Positions 1 through 7,766 of a stretch of 15,212 bases of DNA are shown piece by piece (position 1 is the first letter of the stretch; the number at the start of each line of letters is the position of its first letter). The notes under the pieces are model-generated. The model was not told the origin of the DNA. It worked only from the letters and a program-made list of their open reading frames with translations, and ran no database searches. A program made the position numbers and the translations under genes. Source of the DNA: Caldifarciminota bacterium (lineage in GTDB: Bacteria > Hydrothermota > Tepidihabitantia > Tepidihabitantales > Tepidihabitantaceae); assembly GCA_016935775.1 (NCBI GenBank), contig JAFGQF010000158.1, positions 1 to 15,212 of the forward strand, given 5' to 3'.

Positions 1-33
1 AATCAGCCCGAATTTGAAAGGAAACCGTCAACG

Positions 34-2208
34 ATGAAGAGCATCGCCGTCATCACCCTTGCCCTGGCCGCGACCGCGCTCGCCCTGCACCCGCTGGGCT
101 ACAATTCCGAGGACCTGGGCCGCACCGCGCCCGAGCGCGAGGTGAAGCGCGTCCTGCCCGCGCCCGGCGCGCCCCTGGCCGCCGACGTCGGCTGGGTGGA
201 CCTGTCCGACGAGATGCCGCCGGTGGGCAACCAGGGCGGCATCGGCTCGTGCGCGAGCTGGGGCGTGGCCTATTACCACCGCACCCAGGTGGAGTACCGC
301 GAGCGGCAGTGGGACCTCACCGACCCGGCCCACCAGTTCAGCCCGAAGTTCTGCTACAACCAGGTGAACGGCGGCGGCGACAACGGCTCCGGTTTCGAGG
401 ACAACATGGGGCTGATCGTCGAGTCGGGCTGCGGGACGATGGCCGACTGCCCGTACGACAACAGCTACACCGAGTGGCCGTCCGAGTCGGCCTATGCGCG
501 CGCCATCCCCTACCGGGTGAAAGACTGGCACTGGACCCGCACCAACGACACCGTTGGCGTCAACAGCGCCCGCCAGTTGCTCGCCAACGGCCTGAGCGTG
601 CCGCTGGCGATCAACGTCTGGGGCAATTTCGACGCCATCGCCAACTACAACAACATGTACTGCGCGTCCGAGCGGACCGGCAGTAACCGCGGCGGCCACA
701 TCGTCACCTTCTGCGGCTACGACGACACGCTCACCACCGCCGACGGCCACGGCGCGTTCCGGGTGGTGAACTCGTGGGGCCCGGGCTGGGGCGACGCCGG
801 GTTCTTCTGGATGTCGTACGAGGCGGTGATGGACTACTACCTTTCCCAGCGCGTCATCGGCTGGATGGAAGACACCGTCGGCTACGAGCCGAGCCTGCTG
901 GCGCGGGTGCAGCTCGACCACCCGACCCGCGACCGGGTGGGCCTGGACTTCATCGTTGGCCGCCGCAACAACGCGCTGTTCTACAAGTCGTTCCGCACCT
1001 GGCGCCACCCGCGCACCGACCAGCCGTTCCCGGACAACAAGCTGGTATTCGACCTGACCGAGGCGGCCGACTACATCAGCAACCTCACCACCGACTCGGT
1101 CTACTTCCTCGCCACCGACGGCCGGCGCGACGGCCTCGACGGCACCATCGAGCACGTCTCGGGCCAGTACCTGCCCTGGGGTAACGTCTTCGCCTCGGGC
1201 GCGACGCCGGTGGACATCCCGGACGACGGCTGGACCGTCCACGCCGGCGCGCGGCTCGAGCGGTTCGACACCGACGCCTCCGCCAACGCCGTCTTCGCGC
1301 CCAGGGGAATCGTCACCCCGGACAGCCAGTACGTGCCCGAGGCCCGGGTCTGGAACTTCGGCTCTAGTCCCGCGACCTTCCCGGTGATAATGCGCATCGG
1401 CGACTGGGCCGACACGGTCACGGTCAGCGGGCTCGCGCCGTCCGACTCGGCCCGGGTGGTTTTCGCGCCGTGGACCGCGCCCGCGCGCGGCGGGACGGGA
1501 GTGAGGTGCAGCACCGCGCTCGCGGGCGACGAGTTTCCGGCCAACGACATCGTCACGGACTCAATCCACGCCCGGCTCAACGACGTCGCGCTGCTGGAAA
1601 TCCTCGTGCCGGGCGACACGGTGGACTCGGGCGCCGTGGTCCGGCCCAAGGTACGGGCGAAGAACCACGGCACCCAGAACGAGACCTTCTTCGGTTGGTT
1701 CCGGGTCCCGGGCCAGAGCTACCTGAGCCGCGCCTCGCTGATGCTCGAGCCGGGCGCGGATGGCGAGATGACCTTCACCGCCTGGATCCCGAAGGTTCGC
1801 GGCTGGTTCGACTTCGAGAGCTTTGTCCAGCTCGATGGCGATATGGAGCCGGGCAACGATTCCATCACCGGCGCGGTGTACGTCGGCCCGCCGACCGGGA
1901 TAGCGGAGAACCCGGGCAACGCGCCCGGGGCGACGCCGCTGCCGACCGTCATCCGCGGGGTCCTCAGTCTGCCGCGGGACATGGGTGCGGGACATAACCC
2001 GATTCTGCCCGGAGAATCGGGATTGTGTCCCAAGCCGGTACTCCTCGATGCCACGGGCCGCAAGGTGATGGACCTCATCCCCGGCCCCAACGACGTCCGC
2101 CACCTCTCCCCCGGCGTCTACTTCATCCGTTCGTCACAGGAACTGCCTCGGCGGCAGCACGCCGCTCGGCGTTCGGCGTTGGTAAGCCGGGTCGTCATCG
2201 CCGACTAA
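34..2208 (+). CDS. Secreted papain-like (C1A) cysteine peptidase with C-terminal sorting tail
   Basis: The 724-residue product begins with a signal peptide (about residues 1-18) and a short linker instead of a long papain-type propeptide. The peptidase core spans roughly residues 50-285. NQGGIGSC supplies the oxyanion Gln67 and nucleophile Cys73, GGHIVTF gives the catalytic His222, and NSWGPGWG gives Asn246, so the full C1A catalytic set is present. Residues 286-400 form a beta-rich region I do not recognise. Residues about 405-615 look like two CARDB/Ig-like modules; the second starts near DVALLEILVPGDTVDSG. The shared tail begins near residue 622. The product should be an exported, surface-attached or released protease. 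The ATG at 34 is preceded by GAAAGGA at 16-22. The next gene starts 9 bp after the stop, so it is probably the first gene of a three-gene operon. The tail contains a 43-bp palindrome and a partial heptad array. Its substrate is unknown. Confidence 0.9.
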   Translation: MKSIAVITLALAATALALHPLGYNSEDLGRTAPEREVKRVLPAPGAPLAADVGWVDLSDEMPPVGNQGGIGSCASWGVAYYHRTQVEYRERQWDLTDPAHQFSPKFCYNQVNGGGDNGSGFEDNMGLIVESGCGTMADCPYDNSYTEWPSESAYARAIPYRVKDWHWTRTNDTVGVNSARQLLANGLSVPLAINVWGNFDAIANYNNMYCASERTGSNRGGHIVTFCGYDDTLTTADGHGAFRVVNSWGPGWGDAGFFWMSYEAVMDYYLSQRVIGWMEDTVGYEPSLLARVQLDHPTRDRVGLDFIVGRRNNALFYKSFRTWRHPRTDQPFPDNKLVFDLTEAADYISNLTTDSVYFLATDGRRDGLDGTIEHVSGQYLPWGNVFASGATPVDIPDDGWTVHAGARLERFDTDASANAVFAPRGIVTPDSQYVPEARVWNFGSSPATFPVIMRIGDWADTVTVSGLAPSDSARVVFAPWTAPARGGTGVRCSTALAGDEFPANDIVTDSIHARLNDVALLEILVPGDTVDSGAVVRPKVRAKNHGTQNETFFGWFRVPGQSYLSRASLMLEPGADGEMTFTAWIPKVRGWFDFESFVQLDGDMEPGNDSITGAVYVGPPTGIAENPGNAPGATPLPTVIRGVLSLPRDMGAGHNPILPGESGLCPKPVLLDATGRKVMDLIPGPNDVRHLSPGVYFIRSSQELPRRQHAARRSALVSRVVIAD
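1911..1929. repeat. Small inverted repeat in the linker before the peptidase tail
   Basis: CCCGGGC and GCCCGGG pair around a 5-base loop within the NPGNAPG linker. A similar but shorter inverted repeat (ACCGGG/CCCGGT, 3180-3194) lies at the same place in the next gene. Confidence 0.4.
1989..2031. repeat. 43-bp in-frame palindrome, slot one of the peptidase tail
   Basis: The left arm GGGACATAACCCGATTCT and the right arm (2013-2031) are inverted copies apart from one bulge and nearby mismatches, around loop GCCCGG. It belongs to the same family as 3242-3284 and 7405-7447. It is translated as part of the protein between RGVLSLP and VLLDATGR. A direct duplication of GCGGGACAT lies at its left edge. 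Confidence 0.75.
2134..2180 (+). repeat. Slot-two repeat of the peptidase tail: shared 30-bp block plus three heptads
   Basis: Positions 2134-2163 are identical to 10491-10520 in the second LVIVD gene and contain a small CTGCC/GGCAG inverted repeat. From 2160 the heptads CGCCGCT, CGGCGTT and CGGCGTT follow. Confidence 0.65.
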
Positions 2209-2217
2209 GAGAACGAC

Positions 2218-3450
2218 GTGAAGAGACTCGCCGCCACGCTGGCCTGCCTGCTGTTCGTCGCGGTCGCCGCCGCCGATTCGCTCAACTGCCGGTTGGTAGG
2301 CACCTGCGACACCCCGGGCTGGGCGTTCGCGGTGGCGGTCAGCGGCAGTCATGCGTTCGTGGGGGACTTCCAGGTTGGCCTGCGGGTGATTGACGTTTCC
2401 GACCCCGCCGACCCGCAGGAAATCGGGTTCTGCGATACCCTCGGCCAGGTCTCCGGCGTCGCAGTCGCCGGGGATTACGTCTATGCCGCCGACTGCGCCG
2501 GCAGCCTGCGGGTAGTTGACGTGTCCGACCCGGAAAACCCGCGGCAGGTCGGCACCGGCGAGACGCCGGGCTACGCCTACCACGTCGCGGTGGCCGGGAG
2601 CCACGCCTATGTCGCGGACCTGTACGGCGGCCTGCGGGTGATTGACGTCTCCGACCCCGCGGACCCGCAGGAAGTCGGTTTCTACAGCACGCCGCACGAC
2701 GCCTTCCACGTGGCGGTGGCCGGGGACCACGCCTATGTCGCGAACCTCGCCGGCGGCCTGCGGGTGATTGACGTGTCCGACCCCGCGGACCCGCAGGAAG
2801 TCGGGCACTGCGAAACCCCGGACGTCGCCCGCGGCGTGGCGGTCACCGGCAGCAATGCCTATGTCACCGCCGACACCGCCGGGCTGCGGGTGATCGACGT
2901 ATCCGACCCGGAGAATCCCCGGGAAGTCGGGTTCTGTGATACGCCGGGCAATGCCTTCCGCGTGACCGTGGCCGGGAACTACGCCTACGTTGCGGATAAC
3001 TTCTCCGGCCTGCGGGTGATTGACGTGTCCGACCCGGAGAACCCGCGGGAAGCCGGGTACTACGACACGCCAGGCTACGCCGAAGAAACGGCGGTTGTCG
3101 GACGGCTTGTCTACGTGGCGGACTACGCCTGCGGCCTGCAGATCATCGAGTTCAACGGCGGTACGGGTGTCGAGGAAGAACCGGGCCGCCCGGTCGCCGG
3201 TCGCCTCCCGACCGTCATCCGCGGGGTTCTCAGTCTGCCGCGGGACATGACCGATTTCGGCCCGGCGAAATCGGATCGTGTCCCAAGGCCGGCGCTGCTC
3301 GATGCTTCCGGCCGCAAGGTGATGACGCTCACACCCGGCGAGAACGACGTCCGCCACCTCGCGCCCGGGGTCTACTTCGTAAGCCCCGGGGATTCGAGAG
3401 ACCCGGGGGGCGGCAAGTCAAACACGTCTAAGGTCGTCATAACCAGATAG
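2218..3450 (+). CDS. Secreted LVIVD-repeat beta-propeller protein with sorting tail
   Basis: This 410-residue protein starts with a signal peptide (predicted cleavage after AAA near residue 19). Seven repeats of about 42 residues follow; six carry GLRVIDVSDP and the last carries GLQIIEF. This is the LVIVD repeat pattern and would close a seven-bladed propeller. Such domains are usually binding or scaffold modules, and no enzyme motif is visible. The tail begins near residue 317 (GVEEEPG). The start is GTG at 2218, 9 bp after the previous stop, with only a weak ribosome site (AAGAGA), which suggests coupling to the upstream peptidase gene. Two neighbouring repeats are almost identical in DNA (2626-2678 and 2752-2804, one difference in 53 bp), so the array has recently duplicated or been homogenised. 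It is a paralogue of the gene at 9351, with a matching N-terminus (MKR start, ADSLN, LVG-CDTPG). Confidence 0.9.
   Translation: MKRLAATLACLLFVAVAAADSLNCRLVGTCDTPGWAFAVAVSGSHAFVGDFQVGLRVIDVSDPADPQEIGFCDTLGQVSGVAVAGDYVYAADCAGSLRVVDVSDPENPRQVGTGETPGYAYHVAVAGSHAYVADLYGGLRVIDVSDPADPQEVGFYSTPHDAFHVAVAGDHAYVANLAGGLRVIDVSDPADPQEVGHCETPDVARGVAVTGSNAYVTADTAGLRVIDVSDPENPREVGFCDTPGNAFRVTVAGNYAYVADNFSGLRVIDVSDPENPREAGYYDTPGYAEETAVVGRLVYVADYACGLQIIEFNGGTGVEEEPGRPVAGRLPTVIRGVLSLPRDMTDFGPAKSDRVPRPALLDASGRKVMTLTPGENDVRHLAPGVYFVSPGDSRDPGGGKSNTSKVVITR
2626..2804 (+). repeat. Near-identical 126-bp LVIVD repeat units
   Basis: The blocks at 2626-2678 and 2752-2804 match at 52 of 53 positions, one repeat period (42 codons) apart. 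This points to recent internal duplication or homogenisation of the propeller. Confidence 0.7.
3242..3284. repeat. 43-bp in-frame palindrome, slot one of the first LVIVD gene tail
   Basis: The left arm GGGACATGACCGATTTCG (3242-3259), loop GCCCGG and right arm (3266-3284) form a 6-bp outer and a 9-bp inner perfect stem with a small internal bulge. It is translated as part of the tail. Confidence 0.8.
3383..3411. repeat. Weaker in-frame inverted repeat, slot two of the first LVIVD tail
   Basis: GCCCCGGG and CCCGGGGGGC can pair with a small bulge around an 11-base loop. Because GC-rich palindromes arise easily here, this is less certain than the others. Confidence 0.4.
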
Positions 3451-3458
3451 GAAAGAGC

Positions 3459-6071
3459 ATGAACAGGGGCGTGACCACACTGCTGGGTCTGTGCCTCGCC
3501 TTCGCCGCAGCCCAGCGGTGGGAGTACCATCACGACGGCCCGGCGCAGATGAACGACGAGTTCTTCTGGTGCTGTGCGGTTGAACCCGACGGGACGGGCT
3601 ACTATGGTGGAGAGGACCGCCACAACGCCGAGAACAGCAACTTCCTGGTAGTCGCTCTGTCGTCGGCCGGGGCCGAACGATGGGTTGACAACGACACGAC
3701 CGGCAGGGTCGAGGACATCTGCGTCGGCGAAGACGGCCTGGTCTACGCGGTCGGTTCGGTCGACAGCGCACCAACCAACCCGAGGTTCACTGTCGTCTGC
3801 TACGACCGGTGGGGCGAACGGCGCTGGCAGTACAGGGCGCGCGCTGCCGACAACCTCGACGGCCGGGCGCTTGCCGTATGTCCGCGGTCCGAGAACGGGG
3901 TCTACGTCTGCGGCTGGGTGGACTTCCCCGGCCACTGGTACCAGTTCACGGTCGTGGCACTGGACTCGTCCGGAACCGAGGTCTGGCTGGACACGCTCGG
4001 CGCGGCCGGCCTGAGCCCGGACGAAGCACGAGACATCGTCGTCGGGCCGGACGGCAATGTCTACGCCTGCGGCATGCTGTCGCCCGATACGGTCTACCCC
4101 CAAGGCGCGGTCGTGAGTTTCACGACTAACGGCGCGATTAGATGGCGCGCCTGGCCCGAGGTCTCGCCCACGAGCATCTGCGCCGGCAGTGACGGGAATC
4201 TCTATGTCGGCGGCAGCCACGACAGCCTGAACCGCCCGGACCTGACGGTTGTCTCGGTAGCACCGGGCGGGACTCAACGCTGGCGCTACTCCTACGATGC
4301 CGGCGGCCGCGGGTCGCTCGACATGGACGCTGTCAAGGACATCACCTGGGGTGACGGCAGCATCTATGCGGGTGGACAGGCGTGCCGTGACGACCATTAC
4401 ATAGATGCCTTCATCGTTTCGCTGAACCCCCAGGGTGGCGAGCGCTGGCTGTACTGGTTCCGGGGCCCCTACAACTCGTTCAACTGGGTGAACGAGTTGG
4501 TATTCACGCCCGACGGCTACATCCACGGTGCGGGTCTGATGTGTTCGCTGCTGTCATCGGTCGCCGAGTGGTGTCTGACACCGGCCGGCGACACGGTCTG
4601 GGTCTTCAAACGAGACTCCGAGGGACCGAATGCGGCAGGTGCTGAGTGCATCGCCAGCGACAGCGTCGGCAATGTCTACCTCGGGGGTAAGAGGTTCAGG
4701 GGGACGTCCGACTGCTGGGCCGCTTCGCTCTCCCGGCCGCAGCGGGCGGTAGGCGGCAGCCAGACCGACCACGCCTACGCGGTCGCGCCGCTCGCCGACT
4801 CCGGTTTCGTGGCCGTGGCTGAAACCCGCTCGTTCGGCGCCGGCGGTAGCGACGGCTGGGTGTTGCGGCTGGACCGGCGGGGCGACACACTCTGGACGCG
4901 CACCGCGGGCGGCAACGGTACTGATGTGCTGTGGGACGTGGTGGTCGCCGAGGACGGCGGGTTCGCCTGCGCGGGCGAGCTTGCGTCGAAACCGTGGCTG
5001 GTTAAGTATGACCCCGCTGGCGAACAGGTCTGGTGTAAGGGGTACACGGTGCCGAACTTCGGTCGCCTGCAATCCGTTCATCGTGACCCGGGCAGCGGGT
5101 TCGTACTGGCCGGCTCGCGCTACAATGGTGCGAACTACATGTTCGGCCTGGTTATCGGCACGGACAGCGCGGGCAACGAGTTATGGCGCACCGAAGTCGG
5201 TACGGGCAGCAACTACAGCTACCTCGACGACATCGCGGTCTGCCCGGGCGGCGGCTGGCTGCTGACCGGACGGTGGTCGGACACCCCGATGGGCAACGGC
5301 GAACTCTGGCTCGTCCGCCTCGACGCGGGCGGAGACACGCTCTGGACCAGAAGGCTCGGTGGCTCGGGTGACGACTGGGGCGCGGCCGTCGCACCGGCTA
5401 ACGGCGGCTACGCCATCGTCGGGACCACGCGTTCGTTCGGGCCGGGCAGCTACAACATATGGTTTGTGCGGGTGAACGAGTCCGGCGACACGCTGTCAAC
5501 CCGTACCTGGGGTATGGAAGGCAACGCAAGTTGGGGCCGCGATATCGTCCGTGTTCCCGGTCGGGGTTTCGCCGTCACCGGCTGCTTCCATAACTGGGGC
5601 GACGACCTGCTGTTGCTCGAGGTCGACTTTGACGGCAACGAGCTCGCCCGGCAGTACTTCGGCGGCCAATCAGCCGAGCAAGGTGAGGGTATTTGCCTCG
5701 GTGCCGGCGGCGACGGCTGTATCGTCGGCAGCACGCTGTCGTTCGGCACCGCGGGTTCAGAAGATGTCTACGTCGTCACGACGCCCTCAGGCGTCGGCAT
5801 CTCCGAGCCGCACGCACCGGTGGCTCCGCCTGCCCGTGTTGGCGAGCGGCGGACCCCGACAATTGTTCGCGGCGTGCTTGATCTGCAATCTGCACTCTGC
5901 AATCTGGAATCTGGAATCGTCCTCCTCGATGCCTCCGGCCGCAAGGTGATGACGCTCACACCCGGCGAGAACGACGTCCGCCACCTTTCCCCGGGCGTCT
6001 ACTTCATCCGTTCCACGTCCGGCGTCGAGCGCCAGGCGGCATCGGTGACCCGCGTCCTGCTGGTACGCTAG
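3459..6071 (+). CDS. Secreted double beta-propeller (PQQ/SBBP-like) protein with sorting tail
   Basis: The 870-residue product has a signal peptide ending near AAA|Q. It then has two successive sets of propeller blades. The N-terminal set (about residues 20-425) has blade strands such as GERRWQYR, GTQRWRYS and GGERWLYW. The C-terminal set (about 427-780) has GDTLWTRTAGG, GNELWRTEVG and GDTLWTRRLGG alternating with GGYAIVGTTRSFG-type strands. Both resemble PQQ-like or SBBP/delta-60 propellers. The different consensus of the halves suggests a fusion of two propellers rather than one long array. No catalytic site is visible. The tail begins near residue 780 (GISEP), and its first variable slot is a five-unit heptad array. 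The ATG at 3459 follows AGGAAAG and lies 8 bp after the LVIVD gene stop, consistent with one operon from 34 to 6071. The role is probably binding or structural at the cell surface. Confidence 0.87.
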   Translation: MNRGVTTLLGLCLAFAAAQRWEYHHDGPAQMNDEFFWCCAVEPDGTGYYGGEDRHNAENSNFLVVALSSAGAERWVDNDTTGRVEDICVGEDGLVYAVGSVDSAPTNPRFTVVCYDRWGERRWQYRARAADNLDGRALAVCPRSENGVYVCGWVDFPGHWYQFTVVALDSSGTEVWLDTLGAAGLSPDEARDIVVGPDGNVYACGMLSPDTVYPQGAVVSFTTNGAIRWRAWPEVSPTSICAGSDGNLYVGGSHDSLNRPDLTVVSVAPGGTQRWRYSYDAGGRGSLDMDAVKDITWGDGSIYAGGQACRDDHYIDAFIVSLNPQGGERWLYWFRGPYNSFNWVNELVFTPDGYIHGAGLMCSLLSSVAEWCLTPAGDTVWVFKRDSEGPNAAGAECIASDSVGNVYLGGKRFRGTSDCWAASLSRPQRAVGGSQTDHAYAVAPLADSGFVAVAETRSFGAGGSDGWVLRLDRRGDTLWTRTAGGNGTDVLWDVVVAEDGGFACAGELASKPWLVKYDPAGEQVWCKGYTVPNFGRLQSVHRDPGSGFVLAGSRYNGANYMFGLVIGTDSAGNELWRTEVGTGSNYSYLDDIAVCPGGGWLLTGRWSDTPMGNGELWLVRLDAGGDTLWTRRLGGSGDDWGAAVAPANGGYAIVGTTRSFGPGSYNIWFVRVNESGDTLSTRTWGMEGNASWGRDIVRVPGRGFAVTGCFHNWGDDLLLLEVDFDGNELARQYFGGQSAEQGEGICLGAGGDGCIVGSTLSFGTAGSEDVYVVTTPSGVGISEPHAPVAPPARVGERRTPTIVRGVLDLQSALCNLESGIVLLDASGRKVMTLTPGENDVRHLSPGVYFIRSTSGVERQAASVTRVLLVR
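5883..5917 (+). repeat. Five-unit heptanucleotide array, slot one of the double-propeller tail
   Basis: The units CTGCAAT, CTGCACT, CTGCAAT, CTGGAAT and CTGGAAT give exactly 35 bp. The array is translated through shifting frames of the 7-mer as LQSALCNLESGI, between RGVLD and VLLDASGR. Confidence 0.8.
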
Positions 6072-6112
6072 CCGTCCAAGTGCGGCGTTCCGGCCGGGCG
6101 CGGGCGAACGGC

Positions 6113-6141
6113 TGGACTCTGGCCTGCGCAGGGCCTATCAT
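6113..6141 (+). promoter_or_regulatory. Sigma70-type promoter of the BNR propeller gene
   Basis: A -35 TGGACT (6113-6118) and a -10 TATCAT (6136-6141) are separated by 17 bp, upstream of the SD and ATG at 6165. The spacer contains the perfect 10-bp palindrome CCTGCGCAGG (6123-6132), a possible operator. The -35 hexamer and spacing are identical to those before the YVTN gene. Confidence 0.6.
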
Positions 6142-6164
6142 CGGGTAACCGGACTGGAGGTAAC

Positions 6165-7592
6165 ATGCGCATTCTGCTGTCCGTCGCCGCCTGCCTGGTC
6201 GCCGCCCCGGCCCTGGCCCAGTGGGAACCGGACATCCGCCTGACCGAGAACGACAGCGCGTCATCGGTTTCCATCGTTGCCGCGCGCGCCCTCGCGGCCG
6301 AAGGCGACTTCATCCACGCCGTCTGGCACGACGACTGCGATCAGTACCCGGAAGTGCGCGTGTTCTACGCCCGGTCGAGCGACCGGGGTCTGACCTGGAG
6401 TTCGGCCGCGGCCCTGCCCGAGGATACGACCGGGTCAGCCGAAGCGTCGGTCGCGGTCGCCGGCGGTCGGGTCCACGTGGTCTGGCTCGGCACCTCCGGC
6501 GGCCTGCCCGTGCTCTTCTACAAGAGTTCATCGGACAGCGGCGCGACCTGGTCCGGCGACCGGTGGCTGACCGGCAACGCCCAATTCTACTCCACCCCCT
6601 GCCTCGCTGTCTCAGGCCCGACACTCCACCTGGTCTGGACCGGCGGGACCTACGACACGATGCGCGTGCTCCACAAGCGCTCTCCCGACTGCGGGGTGAG
6701 CTGGGGCCCGGACATCGTTGTCAGCACCAACGACAGCGGTGCGGCCTACGGCAGCGTCTGCGCCGAGGACTCGCTCGTCCACGTCGCGTGGTCCGGGTTG
6801 GTGGCCGACAACCGGAGCGAGGCGTTCTACCGTCGCTCGACCGACCGGGGACTAACCTGGCAGCCGACCGTGCAGCTCACCGGCGGTTCGGTCGGCACGT
6901 CCTCGGTCCTGCCCCAGGTGGCCGCATCGGGCGAGCTGGTCCACATCGCCTGCATCATTCGACCGGTCGACAAGCACGAGGCGGTCTACTTGCGCTCGCC
7001 CGACCGCGGGCAGAGCTGGGGAGCCGCGCACCGGATGTTCAGCACACCGGGCGAGGATGTCGGCCGCGCCACGGTCGTCGCGGACGACGGGACTGTCCAT
7101 TTCGCGGCGACGCTGGTGGACAGCGGCCCAACCCGGGTGCACTACCAGCTCTCGACCGATGGCGGCCTGCAATGGGAGGTGTCCGGACGGCTGAGCGACA
7201 CCGGACCGGCGGACAAGGTCTCGCTCGCCCTTGCCGGCAACGCGGTGTACGCACTCTGGCGGGATTCGCGCGACGGCAACCAGGAGGTTTACTTTAAACG
7301 CAACCCGACCGGCAACCCGGGCATCGCCGAGGAAGGCCGCACTCCCGACGCGGGACGCCTGCCGCCCCGGGCAACCATCGTCCGCGGCGTCCTCAACCTG
7401 CCACGGGATATGACCGGTTTCGGCCCGGCGAAATCGGATCGTGTCCCAAGGCCGGCGCTCCTCGACGCTTCCGGCCGCAGGGTGATGGAACTCCAGCCCG
7501 GCGCCAACGACGTCTCGCGCCTCGCCCCCGGCGTCTACTTCATCCGCGCCGGCAACGCCCCGCCCCTGCGCCGCGTCCTCCTGGTGCGCTAG
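6165..7592 (+). CDS. Secreted BNR/Asp-box (sialidase-fold) propeller protein with sorting tail
   Basis: The 475-residue product has a signal peptide with likely cleavage at ALA|Q (residues 18/19). Six Asp-box motifs of form S-x-D-x-G-x-x-W are visible near residues 71-78 (SSDRGLTW), 122-129 (SSDSGATW), 173-180 (SPDCGVSW), 225-232 (STDRGLTW), 278-285 (SPDRGQSW) and 330-337 (STDGGLQW). This is the six-bladed sialidase-type propeller. I do not see the FRIP motif or a convincing sialidase arginine triad, so I would not call it an active sialidase. The shared tail starts near residue 386 (GIAEEG). Its first slot holds the 43-bp palindrome, while the second slot is almost empty (AGNAPPLR), giving the shortest C-terminus of the set. 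The ATG is supported by GGAGG at 6156-6160, four bases upstream. The gene has its own promoter and is followed by a strong hairpin. Confidence 0.9.
   Translation: MRILLSVAACLVAAPALAQWEPDIRLTENDSASSVSIVAARALAAEGDFIHAVWHDDCDQYPEVRVFYARSSDRGLTWSSAAALPEDTTGSAEASVAVAGGRVHVVWLGTSGGLPVLFYKSSSDSGATWSGDRWLTGNAQFYSTPCLAVSGPTLHLVWTGGTYDTMRVLHKRSPDCGVSWGPDIVVSTNDSGAAYGSVCAEDSLVHVAWSGLVADNRSEAFYRRSTDRGLTWQPTVQLTGGSVGTSSVLPQVAASGELVHIACIIRPVDKHEAVYLRSPDRGQSWGAAHRMFSTPGEDVGRATVVADDGTVHFAATLVDSGPTRVHYQLSTDGGLQWEVSGRLSDTGPADKVSLALAGNAVYALWRDSRDGNQEVYFKRNPTGNPGIAEEGRTPDAGRLPPRATIVRGVLNLPRDMTGFGPAKSDRVPRPALLDASGRRVMELQPGANDVSRLAPGVYFIRAGNAPPLRRVLLVR
7405..7447. repeat. 43-bp in-frame palindrome, slot one of the BNR gene tail
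   Basis: It is the same element as at 3242-3284. The right arm is identical; the left arm has two changes (GGGATA, CCGGTTTCG), each leaving a G-T wobble in the stem. Confidence 0.8.
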
Positions 7593-7612
7593 GCCGCGCG
7601 GCGGAGTTCTCT

Positions 7613-7639
7613 CGGCGGGGAGCGATGCGCTCCCCGCCG
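7613..7639 (+). terminator. Perfect 12-bp hairpin after the BNR propeller gene
   Basis: CGGCGGGGAGCG pairs perfectly with CGCTCCCCGCCG around the 3-base loop ATG. It lies 20 bp after the stop codon. The U-tract is poor (CCTTGT), so it may act as an mRNA end stabiliser rather than a classic intrinsic terminator. The same stem recurs at 10587-10613. Confidence 0.6.
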
Positions 7640-7661
7640 CCTTGTCCGGAGTGCGCCGCCG

Positions 7662-7689
7662 TTGACAGCCGCCCGGCCCGGATTACGAT
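7662..7689 (+). promoter_or_regulatory. Sigma70-type promoter of the SBBP propeller gene
   Basis: A consensus -35 TTGACA (7662-7667) is followed after 16 bp by TACGAT (7684-7689). Transcription would start near 7696, giving a leader of about 70 nt to the ATG at 7767. The leader can fold into a hairpin (7703-7727). Confidence 0.65.
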
Positions 7690-7702
7690 AATCCGCTTCA
7701 GG

Positions 7703-7727
7703 CGTCCGGCCCCGATGGGGGTCGGCG
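7703..7727 (+). other. Leader hairpin upstream of the SBBP propeller gene
   Basis: The arms CGTCCGGCCCC and GGGGTCGGCG pair with one bulge and one G-T wobble around a 4-base loop. The direct repeat TTCAGGC flanks it at 7697-7703 and 7733-7739. It lies in the predicted untranslated leader and could stabilise mRNA or act as a regulatory site; nothing specific is recognised. Confidence 0.4.
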
Positions 7728-7766
7728 TCTGTTTCAGGCAGGGGTCGCAAACCAGCCGAGGTGCTG

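Noticed and set aside
28..1242. A long minus-strand open frame (404 codons) opposite the peptidase gene
   Set aside because: It is antisense to a gene with clear catalytic motifs and a signal peptide. Its translation is low-complexity Val/Ala/Gly/Arg of the kind produced opposite GC-rich codons, and there is no ribosome site or domain.
2134..4526. Minus-strand frames of 407 and 384 codons opposite the first LVIVD gene and the double propeller
   Set aside because: The repeated peptides mirror the LVIVD repeats on the other strand. GC-rich repeat DNA keeps antisense frames open; no start signals support them.
5883..5917. A CRISPR array or tRNA-like element at the heptad repeats
   Set aside because: Units are 7 bp with no spacers and lie in frame inside a conserved protein tail.
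6072..6112. A terminator between the double propeller and the BNR gene
   Set aside because: Only a short 5-bp stem (CGTTC/GAACG) with a long loop and no T-run could be found.
6165..7592. Annotation of the Asp-box protein as an active sialidase
   Set aside because: Only the fold repeats are visible. The FRIP motif and a clear arginine triad are missing, so only the propeller is called.
7761..7766. A GTG start at 7761 for the SBBP gene
   Set aside because: It overlaps the only ribosome-site-like sequence (GAGG), which is well spaced for ATG 7767. MKKWSF is also a better signal peptide start than MLMKKW.
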